Counted from the stretch's first letter, positions 43,962 to 52,177 are shown. The stretch: DNA of 64,000 bases from an uncultured Pseudoalteromonas sp. (GCA_947493455.1 CANLRB010000008.1:87173-151172), one strand, 5' to 3'. Made by a program: numbers and translations. The notes: generated by a model from the letters alone, not told the origin.

Positions 43962-45299
43962 ATGGAAGAACAGATTATCTTAGGTATTGCTTTATTGGCA
44001 ATATCTCTAGTGGCGATTGTAGTTTATGCCTTTAAAGTAAAACTACGGTTGAAAGCACTCGAATCAAAGTATTCTAAGATCATTGATGTGGATGTAGAAG
44101 TTGAAAGGTCGAAGAAAGAAAAAGAGGCCATTAATAAGAAAATCGAATCTCTAAAAAATGACTACAAAGAAAAAAGAGCGATTTTCGAGAAGCTAGTAAA
44201 AGAAGCGGCAATATATGATGAAGAGATCCAGATGGCCGAACTTGGCTTCTATAAACCTCACTTTGATTTTGATACATCAGAACGCTATAAAGAGGAAATT
44301 TCTCAGGTAAAGCAGAAACAAAAAGATTTAATTACATCCAAGCAGGCGATTTACTGCAATACAGAATGGACTGTTGAAGGTAGCAAGGCCAAAGGTCGAA
44401 CAATGACCAATCGAGCGATAAAATTAACTGCGCGAGCGTTCAATAATGAATGTGATGCAGCTATATCCAATACTCGGTGGAATAACGTAGATCGTATGGA
44501 GCAGCGTATAGAAAAAGCCTATGACGCGATAAACAAGATGAACCAATCGAATGCTGTTGTCATTTCACGAGAATACTTCCATCTTAAGATCAATGAATTG
44601 AGGCTGGCTTATGAATATGCCGATAAGAAGCAGCAAGAGAAAGAAGAGCAGCAAGAAATTAAACGGCAAATGAGGGAAGAAGCAAAGTTAGAGCAGGAGA
44701 GAGAAAAAGCTTTAAAAGAAGAAGAAAAGTACAATAAATTGCTTGAGAAAGCCCAGAAAGATGCTGAAAAAGCAACTGGCGGTGAATTAGATTCCCTTAA
44801 AGAAAAAATAGCTCAATTGAGCCAAGACTTACAAGAAGCTCATGAAAAATCAGAACGAGCTAAGTCAATGGCAGAACAAACTAAGCGCGGTCATGTATAT
44901 GTGATTTCAAATATCGGCTCATTCGGTAGTGATATATACAAAATAGGCATGACTCGGAGGCTTGAGCCATTGGATCGAGTAAAAGAGCTAGGAGATGCAA
45001 GCGTGCCATTTACTTTCGATGTTCACGCAATGATTCATTCTGAGGATGCACCTGCCCTTGAAAGCTCTCTACACAAAAAATTTGATCGGCTAAGGTTAAA
45101 TTTGGTTAATTCACGTAAAGAGTTTTTCCGAGTTACGCTTTCTGATATAGAAGAAGAGGTGCGTAAAATATCTCCTGAAGCAGAGTTTATAGAAACAGCG
45201 GAAGCAAGGGACTATCGAGAGTCACAGAGTATTATTGCTAAGCGTGATGATGCAAAGTCAGTAAGTGACTCGGTAGAAGCATTCCCTGAAGAGATATAA
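43962..45299 (+). CDS. Cassette 2: SNIPE-like membrane nuclease (DUF4041 + GIY-YIG/T5orf172)
   Basis: 445 residues from the ATG at 43962 (GAGGA nine bases upstream; an ATG at 43953 is too close to it). A transmembrane helix at about residues 8-26 of the longer form is followed by charged coiled coil (30-130). A DUF4041-like domain follows (about 130-230, with VEGSKAKGRTMTNRAIKLTARAFN), then coiled coil (225-308). The C-terminal T5orf172/GIY-YIG domain (312-400) shows HVYVISN, DIYKIGMTRR, LESSLHKKF and NSRKEFFRV. The same order is reported for SNIPE, a membrane-bound nuclease that cuts phage DNA at entry. The likely role is anti-phage defence. Confidence 0.82.
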   Translation: MEEQIILGIALLAISLVAIVVYAFKVKLRLKALESKYSKIIDVDVEVERSKKEKEAINKKIESLKNDYKEKRAIFEKLVKEAAIYDEEIQMAELGFYKPHFDFDTSERYKEEISQVKQKQKDLITSKQAIYCNTEWTVEGSKAKGRTMTNRAIKLTARAFNNECDAAISNTRWNNVDRMEQRIEKAYDAINKMNQSNAVVISREYFHLKINELRLAYEYADKKQQEKEEQQEIKRQMREEAKLEQEREKALKEEEKYNKLLEKAQKDAEKATGGELDSLKEKIAQLSQDLQEAHEKSERAKSMAEQTKRGHVYVISNIGSFGSDIYKIGMTRRLEPLDRVKELGDASVPFTFDVHAMIHSEDAPALESSLHKKFDRLRLNLVNSRKEFFRVTLSDIEEEVRKISPEAEFIETAEARDYRESQSIIAKRDDAKSVSDSVEAFPEEI

Positions 45300-45376
45300 A
45301 AACATAACAAATCAATCAACTACGCGCCTTCGGCGCCGGACGCAGCAAAGCTGCGCCGGTTATTGAGGCGTTAGCT
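45300..45376 (+). repeat. attC site of cassette 2
   Basis: Opens AAACATAAC, the reverse complement of this cassette's first bases (GTTATGTTT), directly after the stop codon. Inner arms CGCGCC/GGCGCCGG and GCAGC/GCTGC. Ends GAGGCGTTAGCT. 77 bp. Confidence 0.88.
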
Positions 45377-45417
45377 GACTTTACTTTTTCTACTTTGCAA
45401 TAATGGAATAGCCAAAA

Positions 45418-45816
45418 ATGATTAATAACTTACCTTTTAGTAAATTCAATTCAACACTGATAACTCTATTCTTATTAGCTAATCCCGTATTTGCGAACGA
45501 AAATATGACTTTTTCAGAAGCCTATAAAATCGCTGAAACTACAGAAAGTAAAATGTCAGATCACACCAAAGATAAGCTGACAAAGTCACAAGGAGAGTTT
45601 TTGGTTAAAAGTGTTATTAGCTGCATTAACGAAACAGGTGAAAAGCCTAATTCATTTTCGCTTGTTGTGAAATTTAATGCACAAGGAAATGTTACAGAAA
45701 CTTGGAAAAATCAAAGTAGTGATTTCCTTAATTGCTTTGAAAGCGAAACAAAAGAGAAATATAAATATATTTCAGGTAAAAAAGAGTTTTATTCATTTAT
45801 AAAGGTTAACCTTTAG
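45418..45816 (+). CDS. Cassette 3: secreted protein of unknown function
   Basis: 132 residues with a signal peptide (hydrophobic LITLFLLANPVFAN). The mature part has two Cys (ISCINE and LNCFES) and ends in a beta-like KEFYSFIKVNL. The layout is reminiscent of the small TonB-C-terminal-like or AgmX-type domains (VVKFNAQGNVTETW), but the family is not certain. Confidence 0.6.
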   Translation: MINNLPFSKFNSTLITLFLLANPVFANENMTFSEAYKIAETTESKMSDHTKDKLTKSQGEFLVKSVISCINETGEKPNSFSLVVKFNAQGNVTETWKNQSSDFLNCFESETKEKYKYISGKKEFYSFIKVNL

Positions 45817-45827
45817 TGTTTAAAAAC

Positions 45828-45931
45828 TCAGCTAACAAGCGCCTAAACTCCGACAATGTAAAGTTGTCATGGTTTTGGCAAACAACGCAAAAAGCCATGC
45901 CAACACATTTCGTGTTAGGCGGGCGTTATAT
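45828..45931 (+). repeat. attC site of cassette 3
   Basis: Opens TCAGCTAAC, the reverse complement of the cassette start GTTAGCTGA. Inner arms TGGCA/TGCCA and GCCTAA/TTAGGC. Ends GGGCGTTATAT. Confidence 0.88.
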
Positions 45932-45948
45932 ACCCAAATGGAGCCTTG

Positions 45949-46476
45949 GTGAATTCTGATACAAATCTCAAATACCTCAATTTAAAGTTTATTAGCTACC
46001 TTAGTTTTATCGTTGCGTATTTCTACATGATTAATTTTGAAATTTTCAATGTTTTTTCATTAGAGGAAGGGCAATTCACGATAGTCTTTGGTCTAAATAT
46101 GGGAATTTGTATTCTATTTTCTATTGCTGCTAATCAGCATAAAATGAGCTTCCAAGACTCATTTCAAGAACCAATAAATGAGAAGCGAGCAAAGCATGTG
46201 TCGCTCCTATTTATTAGTGCTTGGGTTATGTTTTATGAGGAAGTAGTACTTCAAATCCATTTTAGTAAATTTACAGGTCTTGCTTTAATAGTTATGTATC
46301 CAAGCATTAGTTATTTTCTGTTTAACGATCAAACAATAGATACACTTGATGATGGTAAATCTTTTTTCGAAAACAATCCTAAAAGTGCAAACTTACATGC
46401 AGTAATTTGGGTGCTAATTGGATTGTGTTCGGTTAGTTTAATGCTTTTTGGTGAGTGGGTATCACCGTTGCGTTAA
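45949..46476 (+). CDS. Cassette 4: four-helix membrane protein, unknown
   Basis: 175 residues from a GTG at 45949 with GGAG five bases upstream. Hydrophobic helices near 12-30, 45-62, 82-108 and 148-168. No family recognised. The start is about 20 bases after the cassette junction. Confidence 0.6.
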   Translation: MNSDTNLKYLNLKFISYLSFIVAYFYMINFEIFNVFSLEEGQFTIVFGLNMGICILFSIAANQHKMSFQDSFQEPINEKRAKHVSLLFISAWVMFYEEVVLQIHFSKFTGLALIVMYPSISYFLFNDQTIDTLDDGKSFFENNPKSANLHAVIWVLIGLCSVSLMLFGEWVSPLR

Positions 46477-46479
46477 TGG

Positions 46480-46584
46480 GTATATAACAAGGCAATTATG
46501 GATGGGACGTCTAAAGCTTGGCTGGCGCTCCTTCGTCGCTAATTTTAGCCAAGCATTTATACGCCCCATATTGCGGCGTTATGT
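46480..46584 (+). repeat. attC site of cassette 4
   Basis: Opens GTATATAAC, matching the cassette start GTTATATAC in reverse complement. Inner AAAGCTTGGCT/AGCCAAGC arms. Ends GCGGCGTTATGT. Confidence 0.88.
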
Positions 46585-46603
46585 TTACTTAAGGATTTGA
46601 GTT

Positions 46604-46948
46604 GTGAAATTGATCGGGAGTAAAACTGAAAGGGAGTTTCGGAACAATCTAATTGTTTCAAGCAATCAGCACTTCTCAGAAGACTCTAATTCGCCTCTAA
46701 AGTGTTTTCTTCAATCTAAAAACATTCCATATAAGAATGCACATATTCTCAATGAGATAACAGATGAATCTACTACACATTATTCAATTCTAATTAGTGG
46801 CTCTTCGGTTCTATCGGTAGAAATTGATAAAAGTAATAGTCGAAATTCTACTATTCAAAGTAATAGTGAGCTCAAGAGCTATTTATTGGGCTTAAGTAAA
46901 ATTGAGCAAATAAAACTATTTGTTGCCAAAGAGTTAAGTGGCATGTAA
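46604..46948 (+). CDS. Cassette 5: hypothetical protein
   Basis: 114 residues from a GTG at 46604. Soluble and Ser/Asn rich, with a possible beta-hairpin region (TTHYSILISGSSVLSVEIDK). No motif recognised. Upstream AAGGA is 15 bases away, so the start is only moderately supported. Confidence 0.55.
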   Translation: MKLIGSKTEREFRNNLIVSSNQHFSEDSNSPLKCFLQSKNIPYKNAHILNEITDESTTHYSILISGSSVLSVEIDKSNSRNSTIQSNSELKSYLLGLSKIEQIKLFVAKELSGM

Positions 46949-47046
46949 ACATCAAGCCAATCAAGTCGGACGCTTAACAGTTGGCTGCGTTCACTTCGTT
47001 CACAATTTTAGCCAACTATTATCCGCCGCTTATTGGGGCGTTGAGG
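46945..47046 (+). repeat. attC site of cassette 5, left end degenerate
   Basis: Should open GTAAACATAAC to match the cassette start; reads GTAAACATCAAG instead, so about two bases of the outer core are lost. Inner AGTTGGCT/AGCCAACT arms are intact. Ends GGGGCGTTGAGG. Confidence 0.75.
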
Positions 47047-47241
47047 CTGTAGAATTACTCAATTTAGGTACTAAATTGTAATTGTAGGTTTGTTTGTTTT
47101 TTAACCTTGCATCAAGCTAGTTACTGTGATCTAATAGATATTATTCCACTTAGAAAATTAAATATGACACCCATCCATATTTTATTAGGCGATAATTTAG
47201 ACTAGGCTTAAGTATCATCTGTTCCTAAAATGGGTTTTGTT

Positions 47242-48216
47242 ATGGCCACTGCACGCAGTAAACAAGTGAGTTTGGTTGATACACCTTATTATCACTGTAT
47301 TTCACGCTGTGTTCGCCGAGCATTTTTGTGTGGCGAAGATAGTGTAACAGGCAAAAGCTACGAACATCGCCGCGAATGGGTCGAATCAAAGTTATTAGCA
47401 CTGACAAAAGTGTTTTGTATTGATGTGTGTGCGTATGCAGTGATGAGCAATCACACGCACATTGTGTTGCATGTCGATGCTAAAAAGGCGAAACGCCTTA
47501 ATGATAAAGCAATTGTATTGCGTTGGCACAAAGGCTTTAAAGGTACGTTAGTTACCCAAAAATTTATACGAGGTGACAAGCTTGACTCAGCAGAGCAAGA
47601 ATCTCTTGAACTCACAATAAAAGAATATCGGAAACGCCTGCACAGTATTAGTTGGTTTATGCGTACGTTAAATGAAAGTATCGCACGCGAAGCCAATAAG
47701 GAGGATGGTTGTACAGGACGGTTCTGGGAAGGCCGCTTCAAGTCACAGGCGTTACTGGATACCGCCGCACTAGCCGCTTGCTTAGCCTATGTAGACCTAA
47801 ACCCAATACGGGCAAAAATGGCAACAACACCCGAATCATCAGACTTCACCAGCGTTAAAAAACGAATTCAGTCAGCAAAAGCGGGCAAACAACCTAAGAA
47901 CCTTACTCGTTTTGTTGGTCACCCCAGAAAGCACATGCCAAAAGGGTTGCCGTTTGAACTGCAATCATATCTAGAACTAGTTGAACTCACAGGGCGCTGT
48001 ATACGTGAAGACAAACGCGGCTATATAAGCAACTCCGAGCAACCGATTCTAACGCGATTAAACATCGAACCTGAAAACTGGTTAAAATTGACCACTAAAT
48101 TTACAAAGGTTTTTCATGGTGCTGTCGGCCACTCAGAATCGTTACAATCTTATAAAGAACACCTCGAACTAAAACGAAGGCCGAATCTAGCTAATTGCGA
48201 AAAATTACTCGCTTAG
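47242..48216 (+). CDS. REP-associated-type (Y1/HUH) transposase
   Basis: About 324 residues from the ATG at 47242; one four codons earlier also reads in frame. The HUH pair is in MSNHTHIVLH, preceded by FCIDVCAYAVM, and GRFWEGRFKSQALLD with AYVDLNPIRA follows, all hallmarks of single-domain IS200-like/REP-associated transposases (RAYT). It nicks and joins single-stranded DNA at hairpins. A 15-bp GCCAC...GTGGC hairpin lies 30 bp past the stop. The gene sits within the cassette array, 200 bp after an attC. The frame is intact. Confidence 0.85.
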   Translation: MATARSKQVSLVDTPYYHCISRCVRRAFLCGEDSVTGKSYEHRREWVESKLLALTKVFCIDVCAYAVMSNHTHIVLHVDAKKAKRLNDKAIVLRWHKGFKGTLVTQKFIRGDKLDSAEQESLELTIKEYRKRLHSISWFMRTLNESIAREANKEDGCTGRFWEGRFKSQALLDTAALAACLAYVDLNPIRAKMATTPESSDFTSVKKRIQSAKAGKQPKNLTRFVGHPRKHMPKGLPFELQSYLELVELTGRCIREDKRGYISNSEQPILTRLNIEPENWLKLTTKFTKVFHGAVGHSESLQSYKEHLELKRRPNLANCEKLLA

Positions 48217-48390
48217 ATAATTTGTACCCTACAAAATCATTCGTACGCCACATAGCGTGGCTTTATTATGCGTTCAAACTTACTTTACCAATTGATATTA
48301 AAGCAAGAGCTGTGTTTAAGTTCGATAAGTCACGTTTCAAATAACAACTCGGTCATAATCTTGATTAAAAACATATATTCAATTTTTTTT

Positions 48391-48627
48391 TAGCTTAACC
48401 AGATAATTTATAAGTGGGTGTCAATGATAATTCACTATACCACTGAAAAAGTCTTTGCCTTTCAAATAAGCTTAAGTGTTTATATGTCTTTTTCATATTG
48501 AACCTCCAGTCTTAATAAACTAAAAGTATAGGTGGTGCACTTCTACTTAGAACTAGGGTAGCTTAACCAGATAATTTATAAGTGGGTGTCAATGATAATT
48601 CACTAGGTGTCAATGATAATTCACTAT
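48391..48627. repeat. Repeated block resembling insertion-sequence ends
   Basis: A 47-bp sequence (TAGCTTAACCAGATAATTTA... ending AATTCACTA) occurs at 48391-48437 and 48559-48605. Its last part, GGTGTCAATGATAATTCACT, recurs at once at 48606-48625. The TGTCAATGATAATTCACT word is similar to multiple terminal repeats of IS21-like elements, but no istA/istB gene is present. Together with the next feature it fills the 600-bp gap after the transposase gene. Confidence 0.6.
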
Positions 48628-48699
48628 CGATATCAGTCGTTAATGTATTACGGAATTGATAAACCAATAGTCAGCAAAAGACTGATTAATGTTGATTGG

Positions 48700-48811
48700 T
48701 ATTAGGGGCGTGGCTTAAGCGCGTGAATATATAACTGAAGAGGCCGGATGCGGTAATTCCGCACGTCCGGTTCTGTGTGGGGTCGGCCCAGTAATGGGTC
48801 GCTCTACCACG
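48700..48811 (+). other. Group II intron 3' remnant (domains V and VI)
   Basis: GAGGCCGGATGCGGTAAT followed by TCCGCACGTCCGGTTC forms the 34-base domain V hairpin of bacterial group II introns (consensus GAGCCGxxTGC...GCACGTxCGGTTC). The GGTCGGCCCAGTAATGGGTC stem-loop with final CTACCAC fits domain VI and the 3' splice end. Here domain V has one extra G on the 5' strand. No 5' end or reverse transcriptase is found, so it is a truncated copy. Confidence 0.6.
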
Positions 48812-48817
48812 ATTAAC

Positions 48818-49114
48818 TCAGAATAGCTTTTTAGCGTCTCGGTAAAAATTTTCGTGGGAGCCAAAGGTAAGTAACTCTAGAACAACAGTACCATCCTCAT
48901 AGCTGTAACCTAGTAGAGTTAGTTGTTTCACCATTTTAAATTTATAAACTCGCATAAAAGACAAGTCGCCTTTCTTTTGTTCTCCTAATAGCGGATTTTC
49001 AATGAGTGCCTTAACTGCGCAATCTAGATCTTGTTTTTGATTTTTACGTAGCTTCTTTGCTGCTTTCTTAAAACTGGACGTTTGTAAAACTTTGGAGACC
49101 TTAGCCAAAGTCAT
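48818..49114 (-). CDS. RelE/ParE-superfamily toxin
   Basis: 98 residues. KVLQTSSFKKAAKKLRKNQKQDLD, then FMRVYKFKMVKQLTLLGYSYEDGTVVLELLTFGSHENFY, the typical beta-sheet end of RelE/ParE toxins. It would act as an mRNA interferase or gyrase poison. It overlaps the antitoxin gene by 14 bases. The pair is oriented against the array and carries its own promoter, as is usual for cassette-borne toxin-antitoxin pairs. Confidence 0.85.
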   Translation of the reverse strand: MTLAKVSKVLQTSSFKKAAKKLRKNQKQDLDCAVKALIENPLLGEQKKGDLSFMRVYKFKMVKQLTLLGYSYEDGTVVLELLTFGSHENFYRDAKKLF

Positions 49115-49322
49115 ATTCCTCTAACTTACCAGCTTCCTTTTCAGCTTTAGCGATAATTGCTTGTTTTACAAACTCGTAAGGCAACTCTGGGTTATCTTCC
49201 ATCATTTCCCCTATCTTTGCCCAATGTTCAATTTGTTTAGGTGTCGTACGATTTAAGGCTTTGGCCATGATGGTGGCTTTTTCAACTAAATCTTGGTCTA
49301 ATCTAATACTTGCGGTAGCCAT
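49101..49322 (-). CDS. ParD-like antitoxin
   Basis: 73 residues. MATASIRLDQDLVEKATIMAKA begins like a ribbon-helix-helix DNA-binding domain. The KQIEHWAKIGEMMEDNPELP part is typical of ParD-like antitoxins. It neutralises the downstream toxin and probably autorepresses. AGGAGAA lies before the ATG. Confidence 0.85.
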   Translation of the reverse strand: MATASIRLDQDLVEKATIMAKALNRTTPKQIEHWAKIGEMMEDNPELPYEFVKQAIIAKAEKEAGKLEEYDFG

Positions 49323-49376
49323 GCTATTCTCCTGTTCTTTGTTTAATTGTAGTAAATTGCTACAAATGTGGCAATG

Positions 49377-49476
49377 AGTTATAACAAGGGAATAATGAAT
49401 CGACGTCTAAAGCTTGGCTGACGCTCATTCTTCGCTAGTATAGCCAAGCTTAATACGCCTTATCTTCAGGTCTTAG
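49377..49476 (+). repeat. attC site after the toxin-antitoxin genes
   Basis: Opens AGTTATAACAAGG. Inner arms AAGCTTGGCT and AGCCAAGCTT match perfectly. The right core reads GTCTTAG instead of CGTTAG, so the outer end is mutated. Confidence 0.78.
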
Positions 49477-49493
49477 TCACTTTGGAGGTCACA

Positions 49494-49997
49494 TTGCTAT
49501 ATCGAAAAATCCATATTGTTGGCGGTCCCGGTAGCGGGAAAACATATTGTGCTAAAAAATTGGAGACGAATACGGGTTTAAAGTCTTATGACCTAGATCG
49601 CGTTTTTTGGGATCAAAGCAAAAGTACGTATGTTCGTGCCAGTGAAAACCTCAGAAGTGAGAAGTTAGAAAAGATATTGGCTAAGGATAGTTGGATTGTT
49701 GAGGGCGTGTATTATAAATGGCTTGAAAAGTCTTTTGATGATGCCGATATCATTATCATCTTAAACCCGCCTGTTTACCTTAGGCAGTGGCGTATATTTA
49801 AGAGGTTTTTGTATCGTAAGTTTATTTTGCTGGATTTCAAAAAAGAAACGTTTGCCTCTTTTATGGAAATGTTCTGGTGGAATCAAAAATTTGATAAAGA
49901 TAATATGATTAGGATTCAATCATTTATTTCTGATTATCAGCAAAAAATTGTTTTTTGTAAGAATTATCAAGAGGTCGTGAGGGTCGTCAATGCCTAA
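49494..49997 (+). CDS. P-loop kinase-like protein (adenylate kinase/FlaR-like)
   Basis: 167 residues from a TTG at 49494, chosen for GGAGGT five bases upstream. Walker A IHIVGGPGSGKTYCAKKL at the start; YDLDRVFWD and WIVEGVYYKW follow, as in the 'DNA topology modulation' FlaR-related nucleoside-kinase-like family. Probably phosphorylates a small substrate; unknown. Confidence 0.75.
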   Translation: MLYRKIHIVGGPGSGKTYCAKKLETNTGLKSYDLDRVFWDQSKSTYVRASENLRSEKLEKILAKDSWIVEGVYYKWLEKSFDDADIIIILNPPVYLRQWRIFKRFLYRKFILLDFKKETFASFMEMFWWNQKFDKDNMIRIQSFISDYQQKIVFCKNYQEVVRVVNA

Positions 49998-50015
49998 AAA
50001 GCTTATCCAGTTGGC

Positions 50016-50249
50016 GTTACATACTATAAATTTAGAGTATCTACGAAGAAGAGTAGAAAGGCCGAGAGTTCGACTGGTTTGCAATAGATAGTGAGTGAAA
50101 TATTGGACTATTCTTGACTGCTGGTGAAGCTCATATGCTTTGGTATGACTCTGCATAGTTTGGGTTTGATCCTGGGTTTAATGTCTTTAATTGGCTTTTA
50201 CTCCTCGTTTATTTAGCCCGCTATTTCTTCGTTTAACGACGCATTATAT
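50016..50249 (+). repeat. Decayed attC cores and geneless cassette remnant
   Basis: A lone right-end core GGCGTTACAT at 50013-50022 is followed by 230 bp with no credible gene. It ends in an attC-like stretch (GGCTTTTACTCCTCG...AGCCCGC...ACGCATTATAT) with core G changed to A at 50243. Reads as one or two decayed cassettes. Confidence 0.5.
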
Positions 50250-50263
50250 TTAACTGAGGTTTT

Positions 50264-50485
50264 GTGAAATTATTTAAGGTTAGTCGTATACATACAGATT
50301 TTGGTATTTTCAAAGTCTCCGGAGAGTGGAGTGTGAAAAAAACCATCGCTGAAAATATTAAAATACATTCAATTGAAGTGATGGGTACGGATGGTTGGGT
50401 TTTATTAGACCTAAATAATTGTCGTAGTGCTGAATTGATAAGTAAATTGCAGCCTCTTTTGCTATCTCATTTACTGCAAATATAA
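50264..50485 (+). CDS. Cassette: small hypothetical protein
   Basis: 73 residues from a GTG at 50264. Contains a repeat-like beta segment (FGIFKVSGEWSVKK, EVMGTDGWVLLDLNN). No family recognised. It starts 20 bases after a cassette core, which supports it as a cassette gene. Confidence 0.5.
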   Translation: MKLFKVSRIHTDFGIFKVSGEWSVKKTIAENIKIHSIEVMGTDGWVLLDLNNCRSAELISKLQPLLLSHLLQI

Positions 50486-50539
50486 CGTTCAGTGCAAGGC
50501 TTAATAACAGATTCAATACAGAGTTAATAAAGCGTAATA
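50478..50539 (+). repeat. Short degenerate attC
   Basis: Opens AAATATAAC, the reverse complement of the cassette start (TTATATTT). Only about 62 bp to AAGCGTAATAA, and the right core GTT has become GTA. Confidence 0.5.
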
Positions 50540-50806
50540 ATGATATCAGTAATATATATTCTTGCTAGCTTAAGCATGTTGTTGCTTCAAGTTAAATTAG
50601 CAGCGATAGTACCTAAAAAGTATGGTTTTGTTTTAGCTTTTATGTTGCTTTGTTCCCTAACTGGCGTGATTCATTACAGGGTATTTTTAAATGGCAATAT
50701 TTTTGGTGTCGATTTAAGTAATCTGTATTTAAGCCTTTTTGCGCTAATTATGTTTGTATTAACTGTTTTTATTCCTGTTGGTAAACTAACAAAACGACGT
50801 ACATAA
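50540..50806 (+). CDS. Cassette: three-helix small membrane protein
   Basis: 88 residues with hydrophobic helices at about 3-22, 31-47 and 62-79, ending KLTKRRT. No family recognised. No clear ribosome binding site; the start is the first ATG after the attC remnant. Confidence 0.5.
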   Translation: MISVIYILASLSMLLLQVKLAAIVPKKYGFVLAFMLLCSLTGVIHYRVFLNGNIFGVDLSNLYLSLFALIMFVLTVFIPVGKLTKRRT

Positions 50807-50814
50807 CCTTGGCG

Positions 50815-50912
50815 TATGATAAGCAAGTTATGAAAAACAGCGTTTAATGCTTGGCTTCTAGTTCGATTGTATAGTCAAGCTTAATACACCTGTATAACGG
50901 TGATAGTTAGCG
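50815..50912 (+). repeat. Degenerate attC
   Basis: Begins GTATGATAAGCAAGTTATG, contains TGCTTGGCT/AGTCAAGC arms, and ends GATAGTTAGCG, where the next cassette starts. Confidence 0.55.
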
Positions 50913-50934
50913 GGTAACAACTTAAGGAAATAGC

Positions 50935-51462
50935 ATGCAACTTGCAAATGACACAATCGAACTTGTACCGTTTGAAGAGTCTGATTTTGAACTTTTCCTC
51001 GAAATTATTACCAGCCCACAGTTGATGCAACATGTATACGACCCGTTGACTTATGAACAGGCTAAGCGCTCTTTTGAGCAAAGATTACCACCTTGGGAAG
51101 TTAATAATGATTCATGGCGCTCTTTTGCTATTACTGAAGTCACAAGTGGTGAAAAGTTGGGCTACATATCGCTTAGAATTATCAATTATGAAGCTAAACT
51201 TGCAGAAGTTGGCTTTATGATTAAAGCCAATGCTCAAGGTAAAGGGGTTGGTAGTAAAGCGCTTAGTCTTATTAAACAATATGCTTTCGACGAATTAATG
51301 CTAAACAAACTGATTGCTTATTGTTCTGTACATAACTCAGGTTCTATTAAGCTACTAGAAAAGTTCGGTTTTTCCCGTGAGAGTTGTTTAAAGAAAAATA
51401 CCTTAATTAATAATCAATACATCGATGATTATTTATATGGTTTATGTAAACCGGCTTCATAA
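50935..51462 (+). CDS. Cassette: GNAT N-acetyltransferase
   Basis: 175 residues. GNAT fold of the RimJ/RimL type: IELVPFEESDFELFLE at the start, the acetyl-CoA loop AEVGFMIKANAQGKGVGSKALSLI (Q-x-x-G-x-G/A), and SVHNSGSIKLLEKFGFSRE. Substrate unknown. AAGGAA lies eight bases before the ATG. GNATs are among the commonest integron cassette products. Confidence 0.9.
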   Translation: MQLANDTIELVPFEESDFELFLEIITSPQLMQHVYDPLTYEQAKRSFEQRLPPWEVNNDSWRSFAITEVTSGEKLGYISLRIINYEAKLAEVGFMIKANAQGKGVGSKALSLIKQYAFDELMLNKLIAYCSVHNSGSIKLLEKFGFSRESCLKKNTLINNQYIDDYLYGLCKPAS

Positions 51463-51547
51463 GTACTTATTTAAGCGAGATAAATTGTTTGGCTTCCTGC
51501 TCTAAGCTCGATATTATAGCCTTACACAGATTTAAATAGTGTTAGTT
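51455..51547 (+). repeat. Degenerate attC
   Basis: Lies between the GNAT stop and TAGTGTTAGTTT. Imperfect TTGGCT...AGCC arms (TTTGGCTTCCTGCTC, TATAGCC). The outer ends are poorly conserved. Confidence 0.5.
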
Positions 51548-51562
51548 TACACAAGGAGTATC

Positions 51563-52177
51563 GTGTTGTTAGAAAATATCGCTTTGTTATCAGGTCTGAT
51601 AGCAACAATTTGGATTTCAATCGGTGTTTATATCGCCGCTAAATTTTACCCTAATTACGACCACGCAAATCAATTCTGTAGCGAGTTAGGCGCAACAGGT
51701 AGCCCAACCGAAAAATTATCACCTTTAATAAATAATTACCCTTTAGGGTTCATATTCTGCTTGTTTGGATGGGCCGTCACGCAACTTAGTGATTCAAATA
51801 TCGCGCTATCTATTGCTGGCGTGCTCATTATTGTGCACGGAGTTGGAACTTGGGTTGCTGGTTACTTTCCTATGGACAAGGATCCTTACACTAAATCACC
51901 CACGCTTACTGGCAACATACACTCAATAGCGGGCTTTATTATGCTTTTAGCGCTGTTGGTTGCACCGTTATTTGTCGCTTTTAGCCCTGAATCAATTTAT
52001 GTTCCATTTTGGTTTAGAATAAGCTCAATAGTGATTGTCGTACTATCTGTTTTTTACTTATTTAAACTGGTAAAAGGCTTTGAAAATAAAAGGTTGACCG
52101 GCTATTACCAGCGCGTTTCATATTGGGTTAAATTAATCTGGTTAAGTGTTTTCTCGCTCATTCTGGTACAAGTGTAA
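51563..52177 (+). CDS. Cassette: DUF998 membrane protein
   Basis: 204 residues from a GTG at 51563 with AAGGAG six bases upstream; an in-frame ATG-less start eight codons earlier would lie on the attC core. Six transmembrane helices. QFCSELGATGSPTEK, GTWVAGYFPMDKDP and GNIHSIAGFIMLL are DUF998 signatures. Function unknown. Confidence 0.85.
   Translation: MLLENIALLSGLIATIWISIGVYIAAKFYPNYDHANQFCSELGATGSPTEKLSPLINNYPLGFIFCLFGWAVTQLSDSNIALSIAGVLIIVHGVGTWVAGYFPMDKDPYTKSPTLTGNIHSIAGFIMLLALLVAPLFVAFSPESIYVPFWFRISSIVIVVLSVFYLFKLVKGFENKRLTGYYQRVSYWVKLIWLSVFSLILVQV

Noticed and set aside
48391-48627. CRISPR array
   Set aside because: Only two full and one partial copy with unequal spacing, no cas genes; better explained as insertion-sequence end remnants.
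49494-49997. P-loop cassette as an aminoglycoside or chloramphenicol phosphotransferase
   Set aside because: Walker A fits, but the rest matches FlaR/adenylate-kinase-like proteins and no resistance-specific motif is seen.
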